From assembly GCA_034336665.1 (NCBI GenBank), contig CM067589.1:3873290-3937289 (forward strand): DNA of 64,000 nt, written 5' to 3'. The position numbers were made by a program, and so were the translations under genes. The DNA is from Luscinia megarhynchos (taxonomy: Eukaryota; Chordata; Aves; Passeriformes; Turdidae). Below are positions 36,915 through 48,185 of the stretch, one piece after another; the first letter of the stretch is position 1, and the number at the start of each line of letters is the position of its first letter. Under the pieces are notes generated by a model. That model was not told where the DNA came from and did no database searches. It saw only the letters and a list, made by a program, of their open reading frames with translations.

Positions 36915-37450
36915 GGTGCTTACAAGAACAGGAGGAGAGCAAGGCTACAAGGGGAGGTCAAGGGCTAGAATGAGCAAACAGGATGCAGGGAGAAAGACAC
37001 CACAGACCCCTGAGACCTGGAAAACTGATAGCAAAGTCTGGGAAATGGCCAAAGGATGAAAAAGAGAGCATGTGCAAGGAGGCAAAGTGAAAAGTTCTGA
37101 GAGGAAGACCATTTACTTCATCCCAAAGACCCTGAGAGGAGCACCAGAGCAACCTGAAAGGAGCAATGGGCAGTGCAAAGAGGAGTGAAACTAATTTCCA
37201 TGTGAAGTGGGGAGGCAATGGATATGGTATGAGGCGAATTGTGTATCCCTGGTTTGTAGAGAAGAAAAGGAGAGGTGCAGGTTGCCGAAGGTGTGCATGT
37301 TGTTGGAGGAGCTGTCCCCCATGGCCCCCAGTGCTAAATAAACAGACACCTACTCTTAGAACTTATTTTGTGAGTTACAGAGTGTTTTTCTGTGCTTCAC
37401 GTGTGCCAGACAGAACTGTGACCTGGCTTGTGACAGCTCTGGGCAGGCCT
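36915..37450 (+). mobile_element. LTR-like segment at the start of unit 1
   Basis: LTR-like layout: an A/G-rich body, then GAATTGTGTATCCCTGGTTT, AAATAAACAGACACC (AATAAA near 37337) and a U5-like tail. It repeats at about 48822-49370 and 60767-61310, always about 1.1-1.6 kb upstream of the first coding exon of the USP42-like gene, so it could supply a promoter. Edges are approximate. Confidence 0.5.
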
Positions 37451-39505
37451 GTGCTCACTGGGCTCTGTGCTTGGGGGAAGGAGTTCACTGATCCTTCAGC
37501 CAAGGGAGGCTCTGCCGGCCAATGAACCCCTGTTCATCAGAGCTCAGGGGTGTCCCAGTGCCTGGCACCTGGGAGAGGAGCCAGGTGGGTTCCTGTGCCC
37601 AGGGGGGTTCTGTGGTTCTGTGCTCTCCAGGAGACACGTGGCTGTGTGTCCCCATGTCACAAAGGGGCAGAGGTGTGGCACCTCTCGAGTGACTGTGAGC
37701 TCACCTGCCCAGTGCTCAGTGTCCTGAGAACAGGCCAACGAACCAGCTGGTCTTCAGGATAGCTCAGCTTCCTCCTTGGCTACTCGCCTCTCTGACTTTC
37801 AAACAGATTCATTGTTTCCCTTTAACTTTCATCCCCTCCCAGGTAAATATGGTTTGACTCTTGGGATAGAGCACAGGGGAAGGAGATAAAAGTCTAGGCT
37901 GGTTTATACCTTCCTAGCTGAAGGCTCAGCTGCTGCACCTCTGCAGGCTGCTCTGATACAGGCTAGGCCAGAGTCCTTAGTTGCTGATTCTCTTTTCTTT
38001 ACTATAGCCTAGGGTAGGTAGGTAGGGGGTGAGTGCGGCCTGAGGGGCCGAGCTCAGGCCAGAGTGGCAAAAGCCCACCTTGGCTGCTGCAGGAGGGAGT
38101 GAGACAGAAAAAGGAGAGCAGCAAAGGCAGTAGTTAAGTTAGTGGCTGAATGCTGGTCACTCCTGCAGAGGAGGGGGAAGGCAGAGAGCTCTGCTGTTGA
38201 TGCTGTGACAGCAGCAGCAGAGACTGTTCAGGGAAGGTGACGTGCACTGGAGCACTGCAGAAGGACCTTTGAAGCTCCTGGGGCTCTGTCACCCATCACA
38301 AAGGTGTGAATCTGCAGTTCAGCACCTGGTACAAGCACCACTGAAACTCTTGATGGCAAAGCCTGTTCTTTCTCTAGGCTGTATTTATTTGGAGTTTTTA
38401 TGCTTTTGGTGATCTACAGTAATTTCTTTGCAATCAGGTGAGGGGATTGACACTGATCTCTTTCTGGAGCATCATCCAGGGCTTTGCCCTCTGTTCCTGA
38501 GAGAGGCCATGGCCACAACAGAGAACGATTCCTGTGAGTAACAGCTTCACTGGCAGGTTTGGACTTTGTGACTCCCCACACAAAAGTGACATGACTGGTG
38601 GTCAGATCCCAGAATGATGTGCTCACAACCTAGAGTGAGCTCTGGGATTGCTGAGAGCAGCCAGCCTGACCCAAGTGTTTATGACTGGTCACAGGAAAAC
38701 ACCTTTTGTCTCTCCTTTGTCACTATGTACAAGACTTTGAAACATCAATGCTCACAGAGAGCTCTGACATCCCTGAGTTACCTTTTGTGTTCAGTACTTG
38801 CCTGTTTTCAGTAGTTTACAGTCAGTTACAATCAGGGAAAGCTTGACCTGATAATCCAGTCTAGAGCTCTGGTGAGAAAGGAACGTTCCCTGAGGCCCAA
38901 AAATCAGAGCTGGGCTTTGTTGAACTGTTGGCAAAGTCAGCCAAAGGGCAAGAAACTTTTCCAAACCAGGAAATTTCAATGGCAGTGCTAGGCTTCCCCT
39001 GATACTGAGCTGAAGGTTCAAGCTGCTTGTCCTGAGTGCTTGTGTAGAAAACTGCAAGTTTGAATATGCTTTAGTTCCTTGTCTGATCTCTTTCCAAATG
39101 GAATTTCTCTGCAGTCATTGCCGAGGGAATGGCTCCTCCAAAAAGGATCCTCTTCCCACCGGAGAAGATCTGCATGGTCTGGCAGCAGAGACAGAGTGCT
39201 GGAGCAGGGCTCTTCAATGTGGGCAACACCTGCTTCCTCAACGCTGTCCTGCAGTGCCTGACCTACACCCCCCCACTGGCCAACTACCTGCTGTCCCGAG
39301 AGCACAGCCAGGCCTGTGAGTGCTTTTAGGAACATCTGAAAATCTCTTCATCGAGTCGCAGAGATTCCCAGATCCTGCAATTTGATTTAGGAGAACAGCA
39401 GCCCATTGTCAGCCCCATGAGTTCATGTTCTTGAAACACTCAAGCCTAGAAGCCACTTGTCCTACCCAGCTGTCTTTCCCTTCATGAAAGCACCTCTTTT
39501 CTAGC

Positions 39506-39556
39506 TCCAAGACTTTATTCCTTTGTTCCTTTATTCCTTTGTTCCTTTATTCCAAG
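39506..39556. repeat. length-variable TTCCTTTATTC microsatellite, unit 1
   Basis: Iterations of TTTATTCC / TTTGTTCC in intron 2 of the USP42-like gene. The matching tract is longer in unit 2 (51442-51498) and shorter in unit 3 (63386-63419), so it separates the copies. Confidence 0.85.
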
Positions 39557-42424
39557 TGAAACCCTCTTGGCTAATTGCACAGAAAACTGTGGCTTTAGCA
39601 TCCCTCTAAGAACATTTTCTGCACACTAAAATGCCCTGGGATCACTGGGAAGTTGGGACGAGTGCAGTATTGCCCTGGAGTGGAAGAGGAGGAGTTTCCC
39701 ACTGCTGTGGATGTGTTGCTAAGCTAAGGACCTTCGTGTGTCCCTCTTCAGGTCACCAGCAGGGTTTCTGCATGATGTGTGTCATGGAAGCACACGTGAA
39801 CAAGGTCCTGCGTTCCCCTGTCAGTGCCATCCTGCCTTTGGCTGTCCTCAAGGTTTTCAGACGTAAGTCATGCCAGGTGCTTGGACAGCTTTTCTTCCCT
39901 TCCTGTATGAGAGAACTACAAACTTCTTTCTTAGGCATAGGAGAACACTTCCAGCTTGGCAGGGGAGGAAGATGCCCACGACTTCCTGTCCTGTACTGTC
40001 AATGCCATGCAGAGAGCTTGTCTGAGTGCAAGCAGCGAGTAAGCACAAGCAAATCACCCTCCCAAGTTCTGAGCCCTTGGGCTGCTTGGCGTGCTCCCAT
40101 CAAGGGAAAGCTAAAGCCCTGGCCTTTCAGGCCAAGCAAAACTCTTGGAGGAGTTAATGCTCTGTCTTACCACTTGTTTCCAGCTTGGACCTCTCATCTC
40201 AATCCACTACCATTGTCTCTCAAATATTTGGAGGCTTTCTGAGATCCAGAGGTACGTTTCCACAACTGTTGCTCTCTTTGACATTTCCTGTGCCCTTCTG
40301 ACAGTTGGGGCCGGCACTGGTGGGACAGGTACAGTGTGTAAATGGGCAATGTCAGTCAGCTTCCCATTGCTCAGCATGTGGATTTTTCCTTCCAGTCACC
40401 TGCTTCAGCTGCAAAGCCATTTCGGACTCCTACGAGGCCTTCCTGGATATCCCTGTGGATATCAAAGTAAGAAGCTTTGCAGCTGTGCTTCAAGACATCC
40501 CAAGGCCCCTGCAGCTTTCCAGAGACAAGACATTTGTCTTAAAAATGTGTACTGTGAGCGCAGGAGACCTTGGTGGTGGGTGGGAAGGGGAATGGATGGT
40601 GTCCTCCTGCAGAGGCTGTGACACTCTGTGGTCTCTCTGTAGGTGCTGTTTTTGAGCTGGACAAGCAGCCTTTTCCTCTCTGCACCCTTGATCAATCCTC
40701 ATCCTTGTTCCCTTTGTCCTCCCCCAATGCCTGTCTGGCTCCCAGGCTGATGGGTTGGGTTGTTTGCACCACTGCTGGGCCTGCACACTGTCATGAGTTG
40801 AACTGAGTGGTGCTACAGGGAGGGAGCTCTTGATGGCTCCAGGAGCCTCTGGCACACAGGGGAATGTTCAGCATCACACTCTGTTCCTGCCTCCTTCTGG
40901 ACAGGTTCATGGTGGGTCTGTTCAGCACCAGCTACCGGGGTTTTCTTGCAGCTCCTGCGAGTTGTTTGGCTGAGGGGATTTCCTGCAGCTCAGTGTGCTC
41001 ATTTCTCACTCCTCCAGGCAGCCTCGTCCCTCACGGCAGCTCTGGAGGACTTTGTGAGACCCGAGCACCTGGATGGTGAAAACTGCTATAAATGCAACAC
41101 GTAAGATGATTCCTAAGAAGGTGTGAAGAGGAGATCCTGTGTGAGGGGCTGCATGTCATTGAGCAGAAGTCATCTTCTCGGGGAGATTCACTGCATGCAG
41201 AGGAGATGCAACTCTTGTCAAATATGGCAGTGAATAGCCTTAGAGTAGCAAAAGCTGTGTGAGAGAGGAGAGCTTGCCTGGCCACCTTGGGGGAGGATTG
41301 GGTGCACTTCAGCAGTGGTTCTGTGCTTGGTTTCAAGGTGTAAGAAGAACGTTGCTGCCTCCAAGAGATTCACAGTCCATTGTGCACCCAAGGTTCTCAC
41401 GGTGTGCCTGAAAAGGTTTGACTGTTTCACCGGCGGGAAGATCCGCAAGGTTTGTGCACAGCTGGTGTGCAGCTTTCTCTTCCTGCAGCAGATTTCCTAA
41501 AGCTTGTCACAAGCCACTTGTGCTGGGTTAGCCGTGTTCCCATGTGGGGAGAGAAGAATTCCCTTGGGAAGAGAGGCAAGCGCTCTTCTCCAACAGAGCT
41601 GCTTTGGCCTAGAACAGTTTCCTGCCACCCAAAGCATTAAATGCTGCTCTATGGAAAACCAGCTGTTCCTGAGCCCCAGAGATGTATTTAGAGCCCTCTG
41701 GCCCCTGGAGGTGGCAGGCTGTTCTGTGCCACAGGTCAGGGTCACTTGTGAGCCCTGCTGGTGTCTCTGCAGGCTGTGGAGTACCCCGAGTACCTGGATC
41801 TTCGCCCGTACATGTCCCAGGCAGAGGGAGAGCCCCTCCTTTACTCCTTGTATGCTGTCCTGGTGCACAGTGGGGTCACCTGCCAAGGAGGACACTACTT
41901 CTGCTACACAAAGGTAGGCAGCAACTTCCCTCCTTCCCAATGGGGAAAATGTGTGTGGGGAAGGGAAAGTTTTCTGTAAGTGTTACTGACAGCCAGGGTT
42001 TTGGGGCAGAAGGTGATCTTAGGGGCTGGACTGGATTTGTTTTGACATGCTCTTTGTTAGGTAGTTTTTTTGGAGAGAAGCAGAGATCCTTGCCTCTTTT
42101 CCACAGGCCAGCAACGGGCTGTGGTACCGGATGGATGATGAGTCTGTGGAGCTCCGTTGCCTTGACACAGCTCTCAAGCAGCAAGCCTACCTGCTGTTCT
42201 ATGCCAGGTAATAACCAGCATTCAGGTGTGCTCAGAAGATGTTTCCTTTCCCCTGTTAATTGTTTTGCTTTTCCAGAGTGTTTTCCCCACTAAATGCAGT
42301 TACTACCTGCTTCACTCAGTGCTGTGGAACCTGTGTGTCCCCATGTCTGTCCTTCAGGCTGCTGCCCTGATGTAGCAGCTCCTTGTCTGCTCTCTGATGC
42401 TGGACTTTTGTAGAGAAGAGCGAG

Positions 42425-42740
42425 AGAACTTAAGGGGAAAGATGGGGAGGGACACTTTATCAGGGAGGGTGGGACAGGATGAAGGGTGTCAGTTTTCACC
42501 TGACCCAGGGCAGGTTTACATAGGATGTTAGGAAGAAAAGCTTCAGTGTAAGGGTGGTGAGACAATGGAAGAGGCTGCCCAAAGAAGCTGTGGGTGCCCC
42601 ATCCCTGGAAGTGTTTAAGGCCAGGTTGGACAGGGCTTGGAGACACGTGGTCTATTGTAAGGTATTCCTGCCCACGACAGGGGGGTGGCACAAAATGAGC
42701 TTTAAGATCCCTTGTAGTCCAAATAATTCTATGAATTTGT
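42425..42740 (+). mobile_element. CR1 LINE 3' end, unit 1
   Basis: CR1 3' region (AGAGGCTGCCCAAAGAAGCT, CCCTGGAAGTGTTTAAGGCC, GGTTGGACAGGGCTTGG) ending in ATTCTATGAATTTG. Lies in intron 10 of the USP42-like gene; the same insertion is at 54366-54683, so it predates the duplication. Confidence 0.88.
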
Positions 42741-43223
42741 GAAATGGAGGCTGTAGAAGGCATAGAGATGAGGTTGTGCTGGGAAAGGAGTAGACTGGGT
42801 GGGAGGACTGTAGCTGTAATTTCCATTAGTGGCCTTGGTTAAGTCTTCTCTCTGTCATAGAAACCTCTCCAAGAGAATGACTGAACCCCAGAGAAGGCTG
42901 CAAAAACAGCCCTAAACTGAGATCAGTCTTTTTTTTCTGCAGATGCTCTGATCTGAAGACTGGAGAAAGGGCTTCTTCCTCGCTGGCACCACCACGTGCC
43001 CCTTCCCTCCTTCCTCAGCGGGCAGCCAGCAGCAAGCAGGTGGCTTCTGTTGGCCCACAGGGTTTGCGTGGCAGCACAAAGGTAACTCTGGGGAGGAGGG
43101 TCAGGGCACCAGAGGAGCAGTGGATCTCTTTCTAGGATGTCAGCATTTCTCCTTTTCCCCTCCCACCCTGCAGCACTCTTCACAGCCACAGTGCTGCTTC
43201 CTCTCCCAGCATCCCAGCTGGGC

Positions 43224-43900
43224 TGTCACGATCCCCTCAGCACAAGCGGGGGTCGTGATGGTTCATTGACCTCAGGGTGCAAAAGACAAACAGCAAGGGA
43301 CTAAAGTTTTATTCAACAGCAACAGAAACGCACTTTATTGAGTGCCAACAACTCAGTTTCTGTGATAGAGGGGAGAGATATAAAGGAAATGAAGGATATG
43401 GAGAGAGAGAAAAAGGGGAATGGGGAATAGCTACAAACAGATGGGATGTGTCCTCATGATCAACCAGTAGACACAAACGTCCTCATGGTCCTGCCAATAG
43501 AATTGTGTTCTGAGGGGAGATCTCAAAGTCTCCCCAGGAAAGTCACTTTTTGCAGTCCTTTTCCAAAGCAAGTGGCCTCTGGCCAAAAGCGGGGGAGATT
43601 TATGGAGTGTTGTATGCAGAGATCATTGCTCTGAGAAGCAGGTGCAGAAACAGGGTGCTGTTATCCATGGACCTGCTCGAAGGCGCCATGACAGTACAGC
43701 CCTCACCTGCAGAACAGTCCCTTGGCAAGCATCCCCCTCAGGCAGGCCAGATCTCCTGTCCAGAGCGAGTGCTGGGGTGCCAGGGTCTCAGTCCCTGATC
43801 CTGAATGATCGTGAGGCAGATCAGGGACACTTCAGACCGACCCTTACACTGGGTGCATCCCATTTGTGCCCCTTTGGCCCTTTGGCCTTGGCAGCCTCCA
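43224..43900 (-). mobile_element. probable LTR in last intron, unit 1
   Basis: Left edge TGTCACGATCCCCTCAGC with a short inverted GGGGTCGTGA nearby, then TTTATTCAACAGC, which is AATAAA on the minus strand. LTR-like and antisense to the gene. Same insertion from 55167 in unit 2. The right edge was not determined. Confidence 0.5.
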
Positions 43901-44079
43901 GAGGAGCCTTTGGGAGGCCCTGAAATGTCCCCTCGCGGATCTCTGGGGGTTCCCCAGTGGCTGTGGCCCTTTCAGGAGAGAAGGGCAGGAACTGTGCATC
44001 GCTCTCTTTCCAGGACATGGCGCTGGACGTGGAAGGCCCTGGCAGGGAGCGGGCCCGGAGCAGATCCCGGCTGCGGGGC

Positions 44080-44690
44080 AGGGAAGGCCGCAGCCGCTTT
44101 GGGGACACCCCGGGCAGTGAGCACACTGCAGGGAGGAGAAGGAGCCCTCCAAGCTGCGGCCCCGCTCCCAGGGATGGTGCAGCTCCCAGACCTTCCAAGA
44201 GGAGCTTGCAGTGTGCTGCTGGCCCCGGGGCTGCTCAGGAGCAGGCCCTGCTGAGGCAGAGGGACACGAGCGCGTCCCCGCAGGGCGGCGACAACCTCCA
44301 GAGCCGCTTTGTGCAGCACTCTGAGCACGAGCCCTCCGCCAGGAAGAGGAGGAGGCTGGCAGATTCCCCAAGCTGCGCAAACCCCTGCCCCTAGTGCAGT
44401 GCCAGGGCCCTCCAGCTCCTGCTTGAAGCAGGCTCCCATGCTCAGGGCTGCTCGGGAGCAAAGCCAAGCGAGGTGCAGGGAGCAGAGGAGATCCCCACGG
44501 CGGGGCTGGGGCCTCCAGGGCCGCTCTGTGCAGCACACAGCCCGGCGGCCTTCAGCGAGGGAGAGGAGGGTTCCCAGGCCCCAGAGCTGCGTGTCTGACC
44601 GGCACTCGGGCGCTCTGGGGGTGCTGCAGTCGGGTCACGGCCCTGGCTGGAGCAGAATGGAAGATCAGCTCTGCACTTTTTAGCTAAAGT
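44080..44690 (+). repeat. three diverged ~213-bp repeats across the last exon and 3' UTR
   Basis: Blocks centred on AGCCGCTTT at 44093, AGCCGCTTT at 44302 and GGCCGCTCT at 44519 share order and wording (GGAGCAG..., CCTCCAG.GCCGCT, GTGCAGCAC, then an Arg/Lys-rich stretch, then AGCTGCG). Spacing is 210 and 217 bases. The first two encode the protein tail; the third follows the stop codon. The same arrangement is in unit 2 at 56021-56631. Confidence 0.7.
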
Positions 44691-44851
44691 GTCCTTGTGT
44701 TCTCCACGCCTCCTCAAGGATGAGGGAACAACTTGTATATATGGATCTTGTAGACTAATAGGCTTTAATTAGATTTCTTTATTCCACAATTTAGATAGTT
44801 GTTGCTCGTAATGTAGGTCAGTAGTTGGAAGAATATGCAAGCAATTGTTCT

Positions 44852-44857
44852 AATAAA
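44852..44857 (+). terminator. possible poly(A) signal, USP42-like copy 1
   Basis: AATAAA about 460 bases after the stop codon at 44392-44394, the first canonical signal downstream; conserved at 56794-56799 in unit 2. Confidence 0.5.
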
Positions 44858-45259
44858 GCTAGAAAAGCAAATATTAAGTAGAGATTTTTATTAGTCACCC
44901 TTGCCAATGGCCCTTTTGCTCAGTCTCAAAGAGGAACCCTGGTGGGTGGCCCCACTCAGGGGAGGAACCTCCAGCCACTGGAGCTCTGAGCAGGGGAGGT
45001 TAGAAGTGTGTTCTGTTGAAGAGTGGGGCTTTTGCAGTGTGAAGTGATGGACTGTCAGCCTCCCAGTGCTCAGGGAGCTGTGCCAGCTGGGGCAGGATGC
45101 TCTGCCTGAGCAGGGATGCAGCAGCTCCAGCTGGGTCCTGTCTGCACCTTACAGGAATGGCTCGAGCAAGGAAGGCCTCCTGTTTTTAGTGTTCAAGAAT
45201 GCTGAGACCAGCTTGACCAAACTATTACACTCCCACTGTCACTGAAAACATCCGGAGAC

Positions 45260-45634
45260 ATTAAACTCTTGAATGTTTCCTTTAGTATCAGATTAATTTA
45301 TTACATTTAGTATCAGATTACTTTATTACAGTGCTCGTCTGGTTAGCTCCTCCCAATTTATATACCAGGCATGATGCTCTGTGGTGTGGATGTCCCTCTG
45401 GGCAGTTCAGGTCACCTGTCCCAGCTGTGCTCTCTGCTACTTTCTTGTGTGAACCTCTTCACCGGCAGAGTGGAAGATGAGGAAACAAAAAGTCTTTGAC
45501 TCAAGATAAACATGGCTTAGGAAAACGCCAAAATTCAGTGTAATATGAACATCATTTTCATTCAGAATCCAGAACACAGCATAGTAACAGCTAGTGAAAT
45601 TCAGATATTATCTCTACCCTAGCTGGATTCAGGA
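45260..45634 (-). mobile_element. LTR fragment, unit 1
   Basis: The CTCCCAATTTATATACCAGG, ATGATGCTCTGTGGTGTGG and CTAGCTGGATTCAGGACA blocks are the reverse complement of the passerine LTR family also seen at 9230-9996. Sense start is at about 45634. Repeated at about 57190-57578. Confidence 0.65.
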
Positions 45635-46274
45635 CAATGGGATTACAGTACGATTGCTGAATTATCTTTGTTTGTTCCCTCTTTATCTCAGGGTTCTGCA
45701 CAATGGCCTTGTAGTTCCTAAATTGTGCATTCCTTGTGTCCAGGTTCGGGTCTGAGACCATTGAAGCATAAGGTTAATTACAGATATTTTAGCAAATCTT
45801 AAAACTTCAGGGGTTTTTCCCAAGCTGTGTTCCCACTGTAGCAGCTCATGTCAAGCCTTGCTAAGTTTTGGCTCCACTGGCATATGACAGAATGGAAAAT
45901 TACCCTGCTTCTGCTTAATTAATACAATTAATTAGAAAAGGCATCATTAAAGTGATATAATTTCCAATACCACGAGGACATGTAGACAAACACTCTCTGA
46001 TGTGGGGGCAGCAGCAGCAGCAAGGATCTCCAGGCCTACATATGGAAGTGAGAGTCACAAATGTCACATGGAAGAAACCAAAGATTTGTTTTCCCTTTTT
46101 CAGCAGCAAAGCGTAGTATGCTGAATAAACTTAACAAAACAAAATCTAAAAATGTACCAGAGGCAGCCAATCACGTTATGCTACAGAAGGCCAGTCCTAC
46201 TTTTGCATGACAAGAACTTCCAGCATACTTCACTAGAGTGTGTGAACAACCCTCCCTTGAGCAGGGAAGCCCTT

Positions 46275-47060
46275 TTGTTGTATGCACCCCTGAAAGTGCC
46301 CTGCTTGGCTTTCCCTGCCCCTTGATCCAACGCCTTCCCTGGCCATTATTGTAACTGTGCCCCCATGTTCCAGCACCTTCCCTGTCCATCATTGTAACCC
46401 CGCCCCTTGTTCCATTCCCTTCCCTGTCCATCATTGTAACCCCGCCCCTTGTTCCATTCCCTTCCCTGTCCATCATTGTAACCCCGCCCCTTGTTCCATT
46501 CCCTTCCCTGTCCATCATTGTAACCCCGCCCCTTGTTCCAGTCCCTTCCCTGTCCATCATTGTAACCCCGCCCCTTGTTCCAGTCCCTTCCCTGTCCATC
46601 ATTGTAACCCCGCCCATTGTTCCAGTCCCTTCCCTGTCAGTCCCACCCTGGGCCCATCCCCTGTCGCTCTGCCCCTTTGGAAATCCCCTGTTCCTCGATG
46701 CCCCATTGGCCCCTGTGCCGCTTTCTCCTGCCCCTGCTGCCCTCCTTGGTTTCAGCTCTGTCAGACCCTGCCCTCCGCTCCGCCCCTGAGGGTCCCTCAC
46801 TGCTCAATTGTTTGTGCAACAAACTGATCTGCGCCCCAATTTAATTCTGGGCACAGCAGTGCTCGGGGCTCTTTGCCCCTGAACCCTCCAGCCTCAATAA
46901 ACGTGTTGGAAGCTCAGAAGCTGAGAGCCTCCTCTCCTGCTTTACCTGACCCCAGCGGCCGCGCACACTGTGGAGCAATTAGCTCCAAAGGTTCTGCCTG
47001 CAGGAAATCCTGCTCTGGGGCAGTTCCCGCACTGGTGCAGTGCCGGTGTGTCTGCAGTGA
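46275..47060 (+). mobile_element. LTR carrying a GC-box minisatellite, unit 1
   Basis: Starts TGTTGTATGCACCCCTG. Its U3-like part holds the 42-bp minisatellite, followed by GCTCGGGGCTCTTTGCCCC, AATAAACG near 46896 and GGAAGCTCAGAAGCTGAGAG, a retroviral R/U5-like ending. A truncated relative lies at 36812-36913. Edges are approximate. Confidence 0.6.
46340..46625. repeat. 42-bp minisatellite with GC boxes, unit 1
   Basis: Six to seven tandem units of 42 bases, each with CCATCATTGTAACCCCGCCC and CTTGTTCCA parts. Each unit carries an Sp1-type CCCCGCCCC box. Because 42 is a multiple of three, both strands stay open (14-residue periodic peptides), but these are not genes. Confidence 0.92.
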
Positions 47061-47136
47061 GCTGGCCCAGGCTCCGGAGAGCTGCACCACCTTGGCTTTT
47101 AGCTTTCTGTTTATCAGAATCTCTGCTGCTCAGTGT

Positions 47137-47512
47137 GTGACTCTGGAACTTTATATTAGGTGCTAGTAACTTCGCTTCACGAGGGAGTTGGACAAAACAA
47201 TTCCTTTCTAGCTGGAGAATCAAGAACAACTGGTAGCCAAAAATCAGAAACAACGGCGAGGGAAAGGGGGCAAGCCAGGGCTCTGAGACTTGGTAGCCTG
47301 GGGCTGGGGTTGGATAATTGACGCCAAGATGAATGAAAAGTTATAAAAGTGTAAAACTCGTGACCAGGATCCACCTTGGATTTCATTTGGGTGGAGCCCC
47401 GGCCGGGCTCTTGCACTGCCCAAGGTGGATGCTTTCAATAAATTCCTATTTTATTCCTTTTGCTCTGTCTAGTCTCTGTTCCAGGTCAGCCTTTCCAGGC
47501 AAGAGGGTCACA
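47137..47512 (+). mobile_element. probable LTR with TATA box, unit 1
   Basis: TGTGTGACTCTGG...AGGGTCACA borders, a TATAAAAG box at 47342-47349, and AATAAATTCC about 95 bases downstream. Compact LTR layout. Repeated in unit 2 with TATAAAAG at about 59283. Confidence 0.5.
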
Positions 47513-47844
47513 GCTAAAGTGGTCACTGCCCATGCAGGTCCTTGAATCCTGACCTGAGGCTGGTGTGGGGTTTGCAGGGGAAAAGGGCAATGATTGCCTA
47601 GTTGGAAGTGAGAAGGAAAGCGTAATTCCTCAATTAACACAAATGCAGATGGGGTGAATTGCTCCAGTGCTGTGCTGGTGCTGGCTCCTCCTGCCTGTGC
47701 CTCAGACTCTCCCCAGCAGGAGAGTGTTCTGTGGGTCCGGGTCTCCAAAATTCCATCTTAGCTGTCGGTGTGTGTCACTGCCTTGTGACAGAACTCGGTG
47801 AAACTTGGTGGCCCAGACTGGGCGGGGCAAAGCAGCCAGTGCAA

Positions 47845-48185
47845 GTAGGGTGATGCCTTTTGGGACTATCTAAAACCAGAGGCCAGACAAAATGAAGGGA
47901 ATAAAAAGCAGTTGTGTTTATGGAAGGGCCTTCAGGTGCATTTCAGGCAGACAAAGCCTCCAGGGGCTACACCCAAAAATGGACAACAGGGTGACAGGTT
48001 TTGATACTTTAATAGGTTTGGTCCATTTGCATCTTGTGGGGTTAATCTTCCAATTACAGCTTTGGGTAATGAAGTCATTTACCCCAAGCTGCCTCCCCCA
48101 AATCCACTTTTGTTTCCATCTCTTGGGGCCTGAGACTGTGAGGTGTCCTTGATTCGCAGGCCTAGAGAGGAATTGTTGTGTCTGA
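47845..48185 (-). mobile_element. solo LTR, same family as in acrosin intron 2
   Basis: Reverse complement of the 5094-5420 element, including the octamer (ATTTGCAT on plus near 48024) and the TGTCTGACC end near 48185. Repeated at about 59795-60130. Confidence 0.7.

Larger units (their letters stand above)
38509..44394 (+). pseudogene. USP42-like: USP42-like deubiquitinase, copy 1, frameshifted
   Basis: Twelve exons: 38509-38533, 39115-39315, 39752-39862, 39935-40038, 40184-40251, 40396-40466, 41018-41100, 41338-41449, 41773-41913, 42107-42207, 42943-43081 and 44014-44394. The protein family cleaves ubiquitin from substrates (USP peptidase C19). All catalytic motifs are present: GNTCFLNA (Cys box), GGHYFCY (His box) and YRMDD. 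Exon 4, however, reads CAGGGGAGGAA where copies 2 and 3 read CAGGGAGGAA. The extra G at about 39962-39965 shifts the frame just before the EEDAHDFL motif. Everything else, including splice sites, is preserved, so the loss is recent or is an assembly error in a short G run. Confidence 0.88.

Noticed and set aside
43821..44538. Long minus-strand frames opposite the last USP42-like exon (230 and 188 codons), repeated in unit 2
   Set aside because: Shadow frames of GC-rich coding sequence. No splice or start context and no recognisable family.
46171..46827. Long open frames on both strands with 14-residue periodic peptides
   Set aside because: They are the 42-bp minisatellite read in frame. In unit 2 a 43-base unit breaks them, so there is no coding constraint.
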